The position numbers were made by a program, and so were the translations under genes. A stretch of DNA of 64,000 nt from Achromobacter sp. HZ34 (GTDB taxonomy: Bacteria > Pseudomonadota > Gammaproteobacteria > Burkholderiales > Burkholderiaceae_B): NCBI RefSeq assembly GCF_002209485.1, contig NZ_NJIX01000001.1, positions 1,240,001 to 1,304,000 on the forward strand, in the 5' to 3' direction. Below are positions 43,127-50,904 of the stretch, piece after piece; the first letter of the stretch is position 1; the number at the start of each line of letters is the position of its first letter. Below the pieces are notes generated by a model. The model was not told the DNA's origin. It worked only from the letters and a program-made list of their open reading frames with translations, and made no database searches.

Positions 43127-44443
43127 TCACGCCGAACCCGCCCGATACCCACTCGCCTCGACCAGATGATCGCGCGACGCCGTCACCTCCGCGCCCAGCT
43201 TGTCCAGGTCCACGCCCACGAGCCTGCCGCCCCGTTTGCGCACCTGTCCCGCCACCATCACGGTGTCGACGTCGGCCCGGTCCACGGCCTGCACGATGGT
43301 GCCGATGACATCGTTCACCGGAAAGATTCCGACGCCCCGGGTCCGCAGCATGATGATGTCGGCTTGCTTGCCGGGCGCCAGCGTGCCGACACGCGATGCC
43401 AGTCCGGCCGCGTGCGCGCCGTTGACCGTGGCGGACTCCAGCACCGCCTGCACGGTGATCGGCGCCGGCACGTCCTGCTCCCCGCGAAACTTGCGGTAGC
43501 GCATGGCCGCACGCTGATGCCCGAACAAGGCCCGCATCTCACCGAACATGTCGCTGCCGAAAGCCGTATCCAGGTCGATACCCAGGGCCGGCTTCAGGCC
43601 ATGGCTCACCGCCTGCTGCCAAGCAAAGCCGTCGTCATCGAAGCCGAACAGGGCATCCGACCGCGGATTGACCGTCACGTTGACTCCGCGGTCCGCGAAC
43701 AATTGCCAAGTCTGCGCGGGAATCCGCGTGCAGTGATTGAAGATATTGTGCGGGCCGAGCACGCCGGGCTCGGCGAACTCCGGGCCCAGCGTGGCCAGGT
43801 CGCCGATGAACTCCGTCAGGATATGCATGTCCAGGCCGCGCGCCACCTTCCACCAGTCCAGGTTCAACTGGCCGAACAGGCCCACCCGCACCAGGCTGTC
43901 GCTGCCGTTCCACGCTTGCGCCAGGCGCGCCAGATCGCCGGGCAAATGCGCGCTGGAAGCCTGCTTGTCCATCGCCGGTCCCACCATGTGCAGCGCGCGT
44001 ATGCCAGACGCCGCCAGGGCATCCAGGGCCGCATCGGTGTGCTCGGGGCTGCGCGAACTGTGGCAGGCGTCGACGATGGTGGTGATGCCGGCATCCAGCG
44101 ACGCCAGCGCCGTAAGCCTGGTGCTCAGGTACATGTCCAGCGGACGATAGTGTGCGCCCAGTTGCTGCGCCACCACGTCGATGTAGGCGAACAGGTCGTC
44201 GACGTCGGGCATGAGCCGGCGCATGACGCCCAGCCACGCGTGGTGGTGGGCGTCGACCAGGCCCGGCATGACGATGCTGCCCGTCGCATCGATGACCTCG
44301 GCGCCCGCGGTCGGCAGGTCGCCACCGAGCGCGGCGATACGGTCGCCTTCGACCAGGACATCGCCCACGGCGGGTGCGTGCGTGCCATCCGCCATCGTCA
44401 CCAGGGTGCCGCCTTTGAACAGGGTGCGTTTGATTTCAGACAT
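43127..44443 (-). CDS. Amidohydrolase of the cytosine deaminase/chlorohydrolase (TrzN/AtzB-like) type
   Basis: A 438-residue metal-dependent hydrolase of the deaminase-type amidohydrolases. The N-terminal barrel has GDVLVEGDRIAALGGDLPT and the metal pair is in PGLVDAHHHAWLGV. Later positions include HSSRSPEHTDAALDALAASG and the catalytic-region acids in LGIDLDTAFGSDMFGEM. The C-terminal GTLAPGKQADIIMLRTRGVG is standard for the family. Members deaminate or dechlorinate nitrogen rings or hydrolyse guanine-like substrates. The start is the ATG at 44443 with GGAGAG eight bases upstream. It is divergent from the LysR at 44577, which carries a good operator. Confidence 0.9.
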   Translation of the reverse strand: MSEIKRTLFKGGTLVTMADGTHAPAVGDVLVEGDRIAALGGDLPTAGAEVIDATGSIVMPGLVDAHHHAWLGVMRRLMPDVDDLFAYIDVVAQQLGAHYRPLDMYLSTRLTALASLDAGITTIVDACHSSRSPEHTDAALDALAASGIRALHMVGPAMDKQASSAHLPGDLARLAQAWNGSDSLVRVGLFGQLNLDWWKVARGLDMHILTEFIGDLATLGPEFAEPGVLGPHNIFNHCTRIPAQTWQLFADRGVNVTVNPRSDALFGFDDDGFAWQQAVSHGLKPALGIDLDTAFGSDMFGEMRALFGHQRAAMRYRKFRGEQDVPAPITVQAVLESATVNGAHAAGLASRVGTLAPGKQADIIMLRTRGVGIFPVNDVIGTIVQAVDRADVDTVMVAGQVRKRGGRLVGVDLDKLGAEVTASRDHLVEASGYRAGSA

Positions 44444-44522
44444 GGAATGCTCTCCGATTACGTTGTGTCGTCGACGCAGGGGCTGCTGCGTCGGTGATGG
44501 AACGATAGGCGTCGGCGCATTC

Positions 44523-44545
44523 TTGATTAAGATAGGGTCAATCAA
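44523..44545. promoter_or_regulatory. LysR operator candidate (TTGATT-N11-AATCAA)
   Basis: TTGATT and AATCAA form an inverted repeat with an 11-base spacer, which fits the T-N11-A recognition rule for LysR proteins. It lies 32 bases upstream of the LysR start and 80 bases from the amidohydrolase start. Confidence 0.75.
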
Positions 44546-44576
44546 ATCATTTTTGCTTAAATTCAAAGGTGCAGGC

Positions 44577-45554
44577 ATGAGCTTCGACGGCAGACTCCTA
44601 TCGGGCATGAGCGTGCTGGCCGCCGTGGTCGAGACCGGCAGCTTCACCAAGGCGGGCGAAACCTTGGGCCTGTCCGCGTCGGGCGTCAGCCGTTCGGTCT
44701 CGCGCCTGGAGGAACGCATCGGCATCCGCCTGCTGGAACGCACCACGCGCGCGCTGCGCTTGACGGGCGAAGGCGCCCGTCTCTATGACCTGGCCGCGCC
44801 GCATCTTTCCGGCATCGAGGAAGCGGCCAACGCGGTGTCCGGCGCCGCCACGGTCGTGCGCGGCACCCTGCGAGTCAGCTTGAATCCGATCTTCTCGCGC
44901 CAGGTGCTGGCGCCGCGCCTGCCGGAATTCCAGGAACGTTATCCGCAGGTCGAATTGCTGTGGGTGTCGCCCGCCGAAGCCCGCGACCTGGTGGCCGAAG
45001 GGATCGACGTGGCCGCGCGCTTCGGCGAGCAGGTGTCGTCGGGCATATCGTCCCGCTTGCTGCTGACGACGCGCGTGCTGACGGTGGCGGCGCCGGCGTA
45101 TCTTGCCAGGCATGGCGTGCCCAGGACACCGAAGAAACTGGCGACGCACGACTGCATGCAGTTCATCGACCCGCAACGGGGCCGGCCGTTCCCGTGGGAG
45201 TTCCACCGTGGCAAGGAAATCCAGCGGGTCGATACCCGCGGACGGCTGACGTTCACCGACAGCGAAACCATGGTGAACGCCTGCCTGGCGGGGGCTGGCG
45301 TCGCGCAAGTCCTGGCCTTGGGGCTGGAGCCGCTGATCGCCAGCGGCGCCCTGGTCGATCTGTTTCCCGACTGGCCTGGCGAAACCTTCCCGCTCTACAT
45401 CGTCCGGCCCTCGCGCCGCCTGCCCCCAGCGGCCGTCGAGGCCTTCATCGACTTCTGCGTGGACATCTGCCGCGGCCCCGCCAGCACGCAGCGGCGACGC
45501 GCCACGGCAATAGCGCCGTCAGCATCAAAGCAGGCTGTGAAACCCGCTCGATAG
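44577..45554 (+). CDS. LysR-family transcriptional regulator
   Basis: A 325-residue LysR regulator beginning MSFDGRLLSGMSVLAAVVET, with the helix-turn-helix in GETLGLSASGVSRSVSRLEE and the linker LLERTTRALRLTGEG. The effector domain starts GTLRVSLNPIFSRQVLAPRL, as in CrgA-like members. It is divergent from the amidohydrolase/MFS/SDR group and most likely controls it. Its 3' end overlaps the reverse-strand TSUP exporter by 30 bases. A longer frame upstream overlaps the divergent gene and was not used. Confidence 0.9.
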   Translation: MSFDGRLLSGMSVLAAVVETGSFTKAGETLGLSASGVSRSVSRLEERIGIRLLERTTRALRLTGEGARLYDLAAPHLSGIEEAANAVSGAATVVRGTLRVSLNPIFSRQVLAPRLPEFQERYPQVELLWVSPAEARDLVAEGIDVAARFGEQVSSGISSRLLLTTRVLTVAAPAYLARHGVPRTPKKLATHDCMQFIDPQRGRPFPWEFHRGKEIQRVDTRGRLTFTDSETMVNACLAGAGVAQVLALGLEPLIASGALVDLFPDWPGETFPLYIVRPSRRLPPAAVEAFIDFCVDICRGPASTQRRRATAIAPSASKQAVKPAR

Positions 45555-46259
45555 CAAAGCCAGTCCCGCAAGGAACAGCAGCAAGGCCATCAGGCGGTCG
45601 AAGGTCTTGGCTGACAGGTTCAGCACCAGAGGCTTGCTGAGAAATGTTCCCGCCATGATCCCCGCACCCGCCAGCAAGCCGTTCAGCGTGGTCTCCCACG
45701 GCAAGGCGCCCTGGCTGGCGAAGGTCGCGATCTTGCTCGAATAGAGGAATAGCGCGCTGGCCGCCTCGGTGCCCAGAAAGGCGCCGCCCGTCAGCCCATA
45801 CGCCATGAAAGCCGGCACGCTGAGCGGCCCGGTGGACAGGACCAGTCCCGTGAGAAAGCCGATGCCGCCACCCGCCAACCCCAGTTGCATGACGCCCAGC
45901 TTGCGCCCACTGGCGCGCAGGCGCCGGCGCAACAGCAGCATCGTCCAGAAGAACAGGCCCAGCGCCAGGTCGATGACGCCGGGCGGCAGCACCAGCAAGG
46001 TGCGCGCGCCCAGCGCCGCGGCGGGCACGCCCGGTATTGCATAGGCCAGGGCGGCGCGCCAGTCGATATGGCGCCACCACAACAGCACCCGGGATACGTT
46101 CCCGAAAATGGCCGCGATGCCCATGATGGGAACCGCGGCCAGGGGACCATACGCCTGGACCAGCACGGGCAGCAGCAGCAACGACGACCCGGTGCCGACG
46201 ATGCCGCTCACACTGCCGGCGACCAGGGCGACCATGACAACGAACAAACTGGTAATCAA
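45525..46259 (-). CDS. TSUP-family (TauE/SafE) membrane exporter, start uncertain
   Basis: A 244-residue (or slightly longer) membrane protein of the sulfite exporter TauE/SafE family. Two halves show the conserved pattern: SGIVGTGSSLLLLPVLVQAY near the N-terminus and LAGGGIGFLTGLVLSTGPLS in the middle. Seven or eight hydrophobic helices are visible. The start is uncertain; a TTG at 46259 with GAGG five bases upstream is reasonable, while the longer frame to 46322 would overlap the divergent LysR promoter. It probably exports a small sulfur- or carbon-based anion. The adjacent divergent LysR may regulate it. Confidence 0.88.
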   Translation of the reverse strand: MITSLFVVMVALVAGSVSGIVGTGSSLLLLPVLVQAYGPLAAVPIMGIAAIFGNVSRVLLWWRHIDWRAALAYAIPGVPAAALGARTLLVLPPGVIDLALGLFFWTMLLLRRRLRASGRKLGVMQLGLAGGGIGFLTGLVLSTGPLSVPAFMAYGLTGGAFLGTEAASALFLYSSKIATFASQGALPWETTLNGLLAGAGIMAGTFLSKPLVLNLSAKTFDRLMALLLFLAGLALLSSGFHSLL

Positions 46260-46360
46260 AGCGGCCTCACGCCTGGCAAGAAGGATTGCGGGCAGCTTAA
46301 GACGTGACGTACGATCACACAAACGATAATAAATACCATATTGCGGAACTAAAACTCACA

Positions 46361-47278
46361 ATGAAGCGCCGACACCTGCCTTCCCTCAACGCCCTGCGCG
46401 TCTTCGAAACCGCGGCACGCGCCAGCAGCTTCAGCGCCGCGGCGGAGGAACTGGACATCACGCATGGCGCGGTCAGCCGGCAGATTGCCGTGCTGGAGAC
46501 CTGGCTGGGCCAGCCCCTGTTCCTGCGGCAGGGCCAGCGCAATGTCGCCACCGACCATGCGCGCGCCTTCGCGGCCGAGGTCAGCACGGCATTCGATCGC
46601 CTGAGCGACGCAGTCACACGGTTTGGTAAAGCGCCCGCGACCAGGGTGGTGCGGGTGGCGGCGCAAACCACCGTAGCCATGCGCTGGTTGATTCCCCGCC
46701 TGCCGGATTTCCACGCCAGTTATCCGGATATAGAAATCGCCGTGTCCACGGCCAACACCGGCGAGCATGAAAAACTGCGGCGCTTCGACGTCCTTATCCT
46801 GCGCGCGCCCCCGGACAAGCCGGAGTGGCGTTACTTTCAGCAGACGGTGCTTTTCGAGGAGCGGCTGACCGTCGTCGCCGCGCCGGACCTGCTTCAAGCA
46901 ATCCCCTTGAAGACGGCAGCCGACCTGGCCAACCATGTCTTCGTCACCTCGGCAACGCGATCCGGAGAATGGGAACGATGGCTGCAGGCCGCGGGAATGG
47001 CGGACATCCGCCCGGCCCGCTTCCAGCGTTTCGACCATTACCATGTGTGCCTGCAGGCCGTGATCGACGGGCTGGGTATCGGTGTGGGCGGCGTGCCCAC
47101 GTTGTCGCGGGAGATCGAAGCGGGACGGCTGCTGGCCCCGTTCGAGTTCACCACCGCTGGCAGTACCTATTCAGCGCTGGTGCCGAACGATGTGGACAAG
47201 ACCAGCCATCTGCATTGCTTCCTGCAGTGGCTGGAACGGCAGGCTATCAGTCCCGCGCCACGTGCACATGCGACTTGA
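46361..47278 (+). CDS. LysR-family regulator, GcvA-like
   Basis: A 305-residue LysR protein. The start MKRRHLPSLNALRVFETAAR followed by SFSAAAEELDITHGAVSRQI is the hallmark of the GcvA subgroup. The effector part carries VRVAAQTTVAMRWLIPRLPD. Its ATG is 101 bases from the chosen TSUP start, so the TSUP exporter is the natural target. Its 3' end overlaps the DUF817 gene by 32 bases on the opposite strand. Confidence 0.9.
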   Translation: MKRRHLPSLNALRVFETAARASSFSAAAEELDITHGAVSRQIAVLETWLGQPLFLRQGQRNVATDHARAFAAEVSTAFDRLSDAVTRFGKAPATRVVRVAAQTTVAMRWLIPRLPDFHASYPDIEIAVSTANTGEHEKLRRFDVLILRAPPDKPEWRYFQQTVLFEERLTVVAAPDLLQAIPLKTAADLANHVFVTSATRSGEWERWLQAAGMADIRPARFQRFDHYHVCLQAVIDGLGIGVGGVPTLSREIEAGRLLAPFEFTTAGSTYSALVPNDVDKTSHLHCFLQWLERQAISPAPRAHAT

Positions 47279-48095
47279 TGTGCTTGAGGTTGATCACGAT
47301 GGTGAAGGTCATGATGACCAGCAGCGACCACGAACTCCACTTGCCCAGGTGAACGGCCGACCACGCGCCCAATTGATTGGGGTAGGCCCACAGCTTGAAG
47401 AAAGTGCTGATGTTTTCCGCCAGCCACAGGAAAAATCCGATCAGGACGAACGCCAGCAGCAGCGGCATGCGGCGATCTTCATGCACCGGCCGGAAAATCA
47501 CCGTCGTTCTGGCGTATAAACCCAAGGCGCAGGCGGTAATGAACCAGCGGTAGTCGCCGATATAGTGGTGCGTGAAGAAATTCGCGTAGATGGCGATGGC
47601 AATCAGCCAGGACATCCAGAATGGCGGATGGTGGCGGACACGCAACTGGAACAAGCGCCAGGCCTGGATGATATAGCTGCCCACGGCCGCATACATGAAG
47701 CCGGAAAACAGCGGCACGCCGAACAGCTTGGTATAGGCAAAATCCGGATAGGTCCACGACGGCATGCCACGCGAGGTCTTGAACACCTCCAGCGCGAAAC
47801 CGACTACGTGGAACAGGCAGATGGCCTTGAGTTCATCCACCGTTTCCAGGCGCGCCCACAGCATCCACACCTGGATCGCCAGCGCGTAGATAAGCAGCAG
47901 ATCGTAGCGGGGTATGCCCAGCGTGTCGCCGCGCGGCATCAGGAAAACGCCCGCGAAGAACAGGCCCGCGAACAGGCAGGCGCGGGCTTCCTTCATACCG
48001 AAGTAGAGAAACTCCACCACGCCCCGTCGCCAGCCCGCGCTCATGGGCGGTATGGCCGGCTGCGTCAGCGCACGATCCAGGGATTGCAGACTCAT
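47247..48095 (-). CDS. DUF817 family membrane protein
   Basis: A 282-residue integral membrane protein with seven or eight hydrophobic helices. Family features include VVEFLYFGMKEARACLFAGL, DELKAICLFHVVGFALEVFK and SGFMYAAVGSYIIQAWRLFQ, followed by HHYIGDYRWF with conserved His and Asp. This matches the DUF817 family as I recall it. No function is established. It lies 67 bases downstream of a glutamine amidotransferase gene on the same strand but is probably independent. Confidence 0.88.
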   Translation of the reverse strand: MSLQSLDRALTQPAIPPMSAGWRRGVVEFLYFGMKEARACLFAGLFFAGVFLMPRGDTLGIPRYDLLLIYALAIQVWMLWARLETVDELKAICLFHVVGFALEVFKTSRGMPSWTYPDFAYTKLFGVPLFSGFMYAAVGSYIIQAWRLFQLRVRHHPPFWMSWLIAIAIYANFFTHHYIGDYRWFITACALGLYARTTVIFRPVHEDRRMPLLLAFVLIGFFLWLAENISTFFKLWAYPNQLGAWSAVHLGKWSSWSLLVIMTFTIVINLKHIKSHVHVARD

Positions 48096-48162
48096 ACTGC
48101 CCAGTCATCCGAATTCAGGTCGGCGCTAATAGTAGCAGCGTCCCCGGTCGAGCCTGGCGCAC

Positions 48163-48861
48163 TCAACCCAATTGCGCCAGCCAGGACGCCAGGACGCCGC
48201 GAGCGGCGCTGGCGAGTTCGGGGCCATACGTCGCCGCATCGGCGCGTATCGTCCGGGGGTCGATGCCGCGCGTGGCCAATTCGTGGGCGTGGCCGATCAG
48301 CCAGCGTTCGATCTGCTTGTCGTCGGCTTCCAGATGGAATTGCAGTCCCAGGATGTGCGGCCCGATGGCGAAGGCCTGGTTGGGAAATCCCGGGGTTTCA
48401 GCCAGGCGGGTGGCGCCATTGGGAATGCCGAACTCATCCCCATGCCAGTGCAGCACCGGCACGGTACCCAGCCCGCCCAGGACCGACGACCGCCCCGCTT
48501 CCGTCAAGGCCAACGGGGCGTAGCCGATTTCCGCGCGTCCCGTGGACCTGACCTCGGCACCCACTGCGCGCGCCATCAACTGCGCGCCCAGGCAGATGCC
48601 CAGCGTAGGTTTGTATTGCCGCAGGCGCGCGGCGATGGCTTCCTGTTCCGCCGCCAGGAAAGGATAGATGTCCGTCTCGTATACGCCGATCGGGCCGCCC
48701 AGCACGACGACCAGGTCAGGCTGGGTCAGGGTATCGACATTCAGCGCATCCACGCCCGCTTCCAGATAGCGCACGGCATAGCCTCTTTCGGCCAGCAATG
48801 GCGCGAGGACACCCAGATCCTCGAAAGCGACGTGGCGTATGGCCAAGGCCGTTTTATTCAT
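48163..48861 (-). CDS. Class I glutamine amidotransferase-like protein
   Basis: A 232-residue class I GATase. The nucleophile elbow is TLGICLGAQLMARAVGAEV (Cys in GICLGAQ), and the His of the triad is in LGLQFHLEADDKQIERWLIG (QFHLE). The oxyanion region is VVVLGGPIGVYETD. It stands alone, with no synthase partner next to it, as in GuaA-like or gamma-glutamyl hydrolase-type members. It may hydrolyse a gamma-glutamyl amide or peptide; the substrate is unknown. Confidence 0.92.
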   Translation of the reverse strand: MNKTALAIRHVAFEDLGVLAPLLAERGYAVRYLEAGVDALNVDTLTQPDLVVVLGGPIGVYETDIYPFLAAEQEAIAARLRQYKPTLGICLGAQLMARAVGAEVRSTGRAEIGYAPLALTEAGRSSVLGGLGTVPVLHWHGDEFGIPNGATRLAETPGFPNQAFAIGPHILGLQFHLEADDKQIERWLIGHAHELATRGIDPRTIRADAATYGPELASAARGVLASWLAQLG

Positions 48862-48947
48862 GCTTTCAACTCCATTTCATTCACAGTGAGCGGGAGCAGC
48901 CGACCGGGCGGTTCCGCCGGAACCGCCGGCCAGGAACACCCGCCTGG

Positions 48948-49841
48948 TTAACTGGAACGGTGACGCGGGCGGCTTGCCGGCGCCAGCAGCAGTTCCGCGC
49001 TGCGCGCCTCGAACGTCAGCCGCAAGGCCGCTACCACCTGGTCGCAGGCGGCCGCGACCGCCTCGAATACGGTGGCGCCGGTTACCAGGCGGCCAGTCAC
49101 CGCCGCGCTGAACAGATCGCCCGTACCCTTGGGCGTGGCATCGACGCGCGGGTGGTTGAATACCTCGCGGCGGATGCCATGCCCCTCGCGCATCACCACG
49201 ATCACGCGCATTTCGCCGTCGGCCCAGGTCTCCGGCGCGGCGCTGGTCACCGTCACCCACTGGGTGCGGCCAACCAGCAAAGTCTTGGCGGCAGCGACGA
49301 CGCTGTCGACGTCATGCACCGGCAGGCCTGTCAGGCGCTGCAGTTCGAAGCCGTTGGGCGTCATGCCGTCCGCCAGCGACAGCAGGTGCTGGCGGTAGGC
49401 GTCGACCATGCCCGGGCTGACGTACTCGCCGCTGTCGTAGTCGCCAATCACGGGATCGACCACGCAACGCACATCCGGCCTGGCCTGCACGACTGCGGCG
49501 ATCCACGTGCCCAGTGCCCGCACCTGGGCGGCGCTGCCCATATATCCCGCCAGCACCGCTTTCAGGCTACCCAGCGCGTTGCGGGCGAACAGGTCGCGCA
49601 GATAACCCTCGAACCATTCGATGGGAATCGGCCCGCCGTGGATGGTCGGATAGTGCGGCGTATTGCTGAACGCCACCGTCGGCACGGCGGCGGTCATCAG
49701 GCCCATTGCTTCCAGCGTCGGCAAGGCGACGTTGTTGCCTACCCTGCCGTAGACCACTTGCGACTGCACGGATACCACGTCGACAGGCAAGGGCAATAAT
49801 GGCGTCGACGCCGCGCCCACGGTCGGATCGAAGTTGTCCAT
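48948..49841 (-). CDS. pdxY: Pyridoxal/pyridoxamine kinase (PdxY)
   Basis: A 297-residue ribokinase-fold kinase that phosphorylates pyridoxal at the 5' position in the B6 salvage pathway. PdxY-type features are VVSVQSQVVYGRVGNNVALP, LAGYMGSAAQVRAL, VVDPVIGDYDSGEYVSPGMV and the ATP site GTGDLFSAAVTGRLV. The ATG shares a base with the stop of the upstream YggS-type gene (TGATG), so the two are translated together. Assignment to PdxY over PdxK is by the overall pattern. Confidence 0.88.
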   Translation of the reverse strand: MDNFDPTVGAASTPLLPLPVDVVSVQSQVVYGRVGNNVALPTLEAMGLMTAAVPTVAFSNTPHYPTIHGGPIPIEWFEGYLRDLFARNALGSLKAVLAGYMGSAAQVRALGTWIAAVVQARPDVRCVVDPVIGDYDSGEYVSPGMVDAYRQHLLSLADGMTPNGFELQRLTGLPVHDVDSVVAAAKTLLVGRTQWVTVTSAAPETWADGEMRVIVVMREGHGIRREVFNHPRVDATPKGTGDLFSAAVTGRLVTGATVFEAVAAACDQVVAALRLTFEARSAELLLAPASRPRHRSS

Positions 49842-50662
49842 CAGCCTTGCTCCCCTGCCCCTGCGCCCGCAGTCGGCCAGTAAAGCGCATCGGGCGTCGC
49901 CCGCGCACCGAAGATCGCCTGGCCCACGCGCACCACCGTGGCGCCTTCCTCGATGGCGATTTCATAGTCGCCGGACATGCCCATCGACAGTTCATCCAGC
50001 CCCGCGCCGCCGGGTGCGTCCTGGCGCAGACGGTCACGCAGCGCGCGCAGGCGCACGAAGCACTGCCGCACGCGCGTGGCGTCGGCCGAGAACATCGCCA
50101 GCGTCATCAGGCCGCGCACCCGCAACGCCGGAAATGCCGGCAAGGCCTGCAGGAACGCCGCCACCTCGGCGGGGGGCAGGCCATACTTGCTGTCTTCCAT
50201 CGATGTATTGACCTGCACGAACACGTCCAGGGAACGCCCTTCTTCCTGCAGGCGGCGTTCCAGTGCTTCGGCTACCCGCAGGCTGTCCAGCGCCTGGAAT
50301 TCCGTGGCGAAGCGTGCCACCAGCTTGGCCTTGTTGGTCTGCAAGTGGCCGATCACCGACCAATGCAGGTCGCCCAGGTCCTGCATGGCTTGCCATTTGC
50401 CATAGGCCTCTTGCGGCTTGTTCTCGCCGAAATGGCGGCAGCCGGCGGCATAGGCCAGGCGCAGGATGGCTTCAGGCTTGGTCTTGCTGACGGGAAGCAG
50501 GCGCACGCCGGCGGGGTCGCGCCCGGCTCGCTCGCACGCCGCGGCGATGCGCGACTGCACCGCCGCGATATTGCGGCGGAAATCCTGCACGGATTCAGCC
50601 TGCGGCCAGTGGCCATGCTGCTCGTGCAAGGTGGATGTTGCCAAAGGGGTGCCGGTGTTCAC
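49841..50662 (-). CDS. YggS-family PLP-binding (PLP homeostasis) protein
   Basis: A 273-residue PLP-binding protein of the YggS/PLPBP family. The PLP lysine lies in GVRLLPVSKTKPEAILRLAY (VSKTKP), followed by FGENKPQEAYGKWQ and HWSVIGHLQTNKAKLVARFA. VRGLMTLAMFSADATRVR and ELSMGMSGDYEIAIEEGATV complete the signature. The family binds PLP and helps keep free PLP levels safe. Residues 1-20 are an extra, less conserved extension. It is coupled to pdxY, which fits a role in handling newly made PLP. Confidence 0.92.
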   Translation of the reverse strand: MNTGTPLATSTLHEQHGHWPQAESVQDFRRNIAAVQSRIAAACERAGRDPAGVRLLPVSKTKPEAILRLAYAAGCRHFGENKPQEAYGKWQAMQDLGDLHWSVIGHLQTNKAKLVARFATEFQALDSLRVAEALERRLQEEGRSLDVFVQVNTSMEDSKYGLPPAEVAAFLQALPAFPALRVRGLMTLAMFSADATRVRQCFVRLRALRDRLRQDAPGGAGLDELSMGMSGDYEIAIEEGATVVRVGQAIFGARATPDALYWPTAGAGAGEQG

Positions 50663-50904
50663 TCGCTCGCGCCTCGATACCTGAATGCGGATGACTTCGT
50701 TGCTTGTGGCATGGTGCCGACAGCTTCATTGCTCATGCTGCGGGTATTACCGTCGCATTACCGGCATAAATGTATCACCCATGCCAGGCCGGCCTTGGTT
50801 CGCCTGGGTTCGACTGGATTCGTATACTTCCTGCAACCTCCTGCAGTCTGCGCGTTTGGCCGCGCGCCGGCTATCCGCTGTTTCCACGCCCGCCCTGCCC
50901 GACC

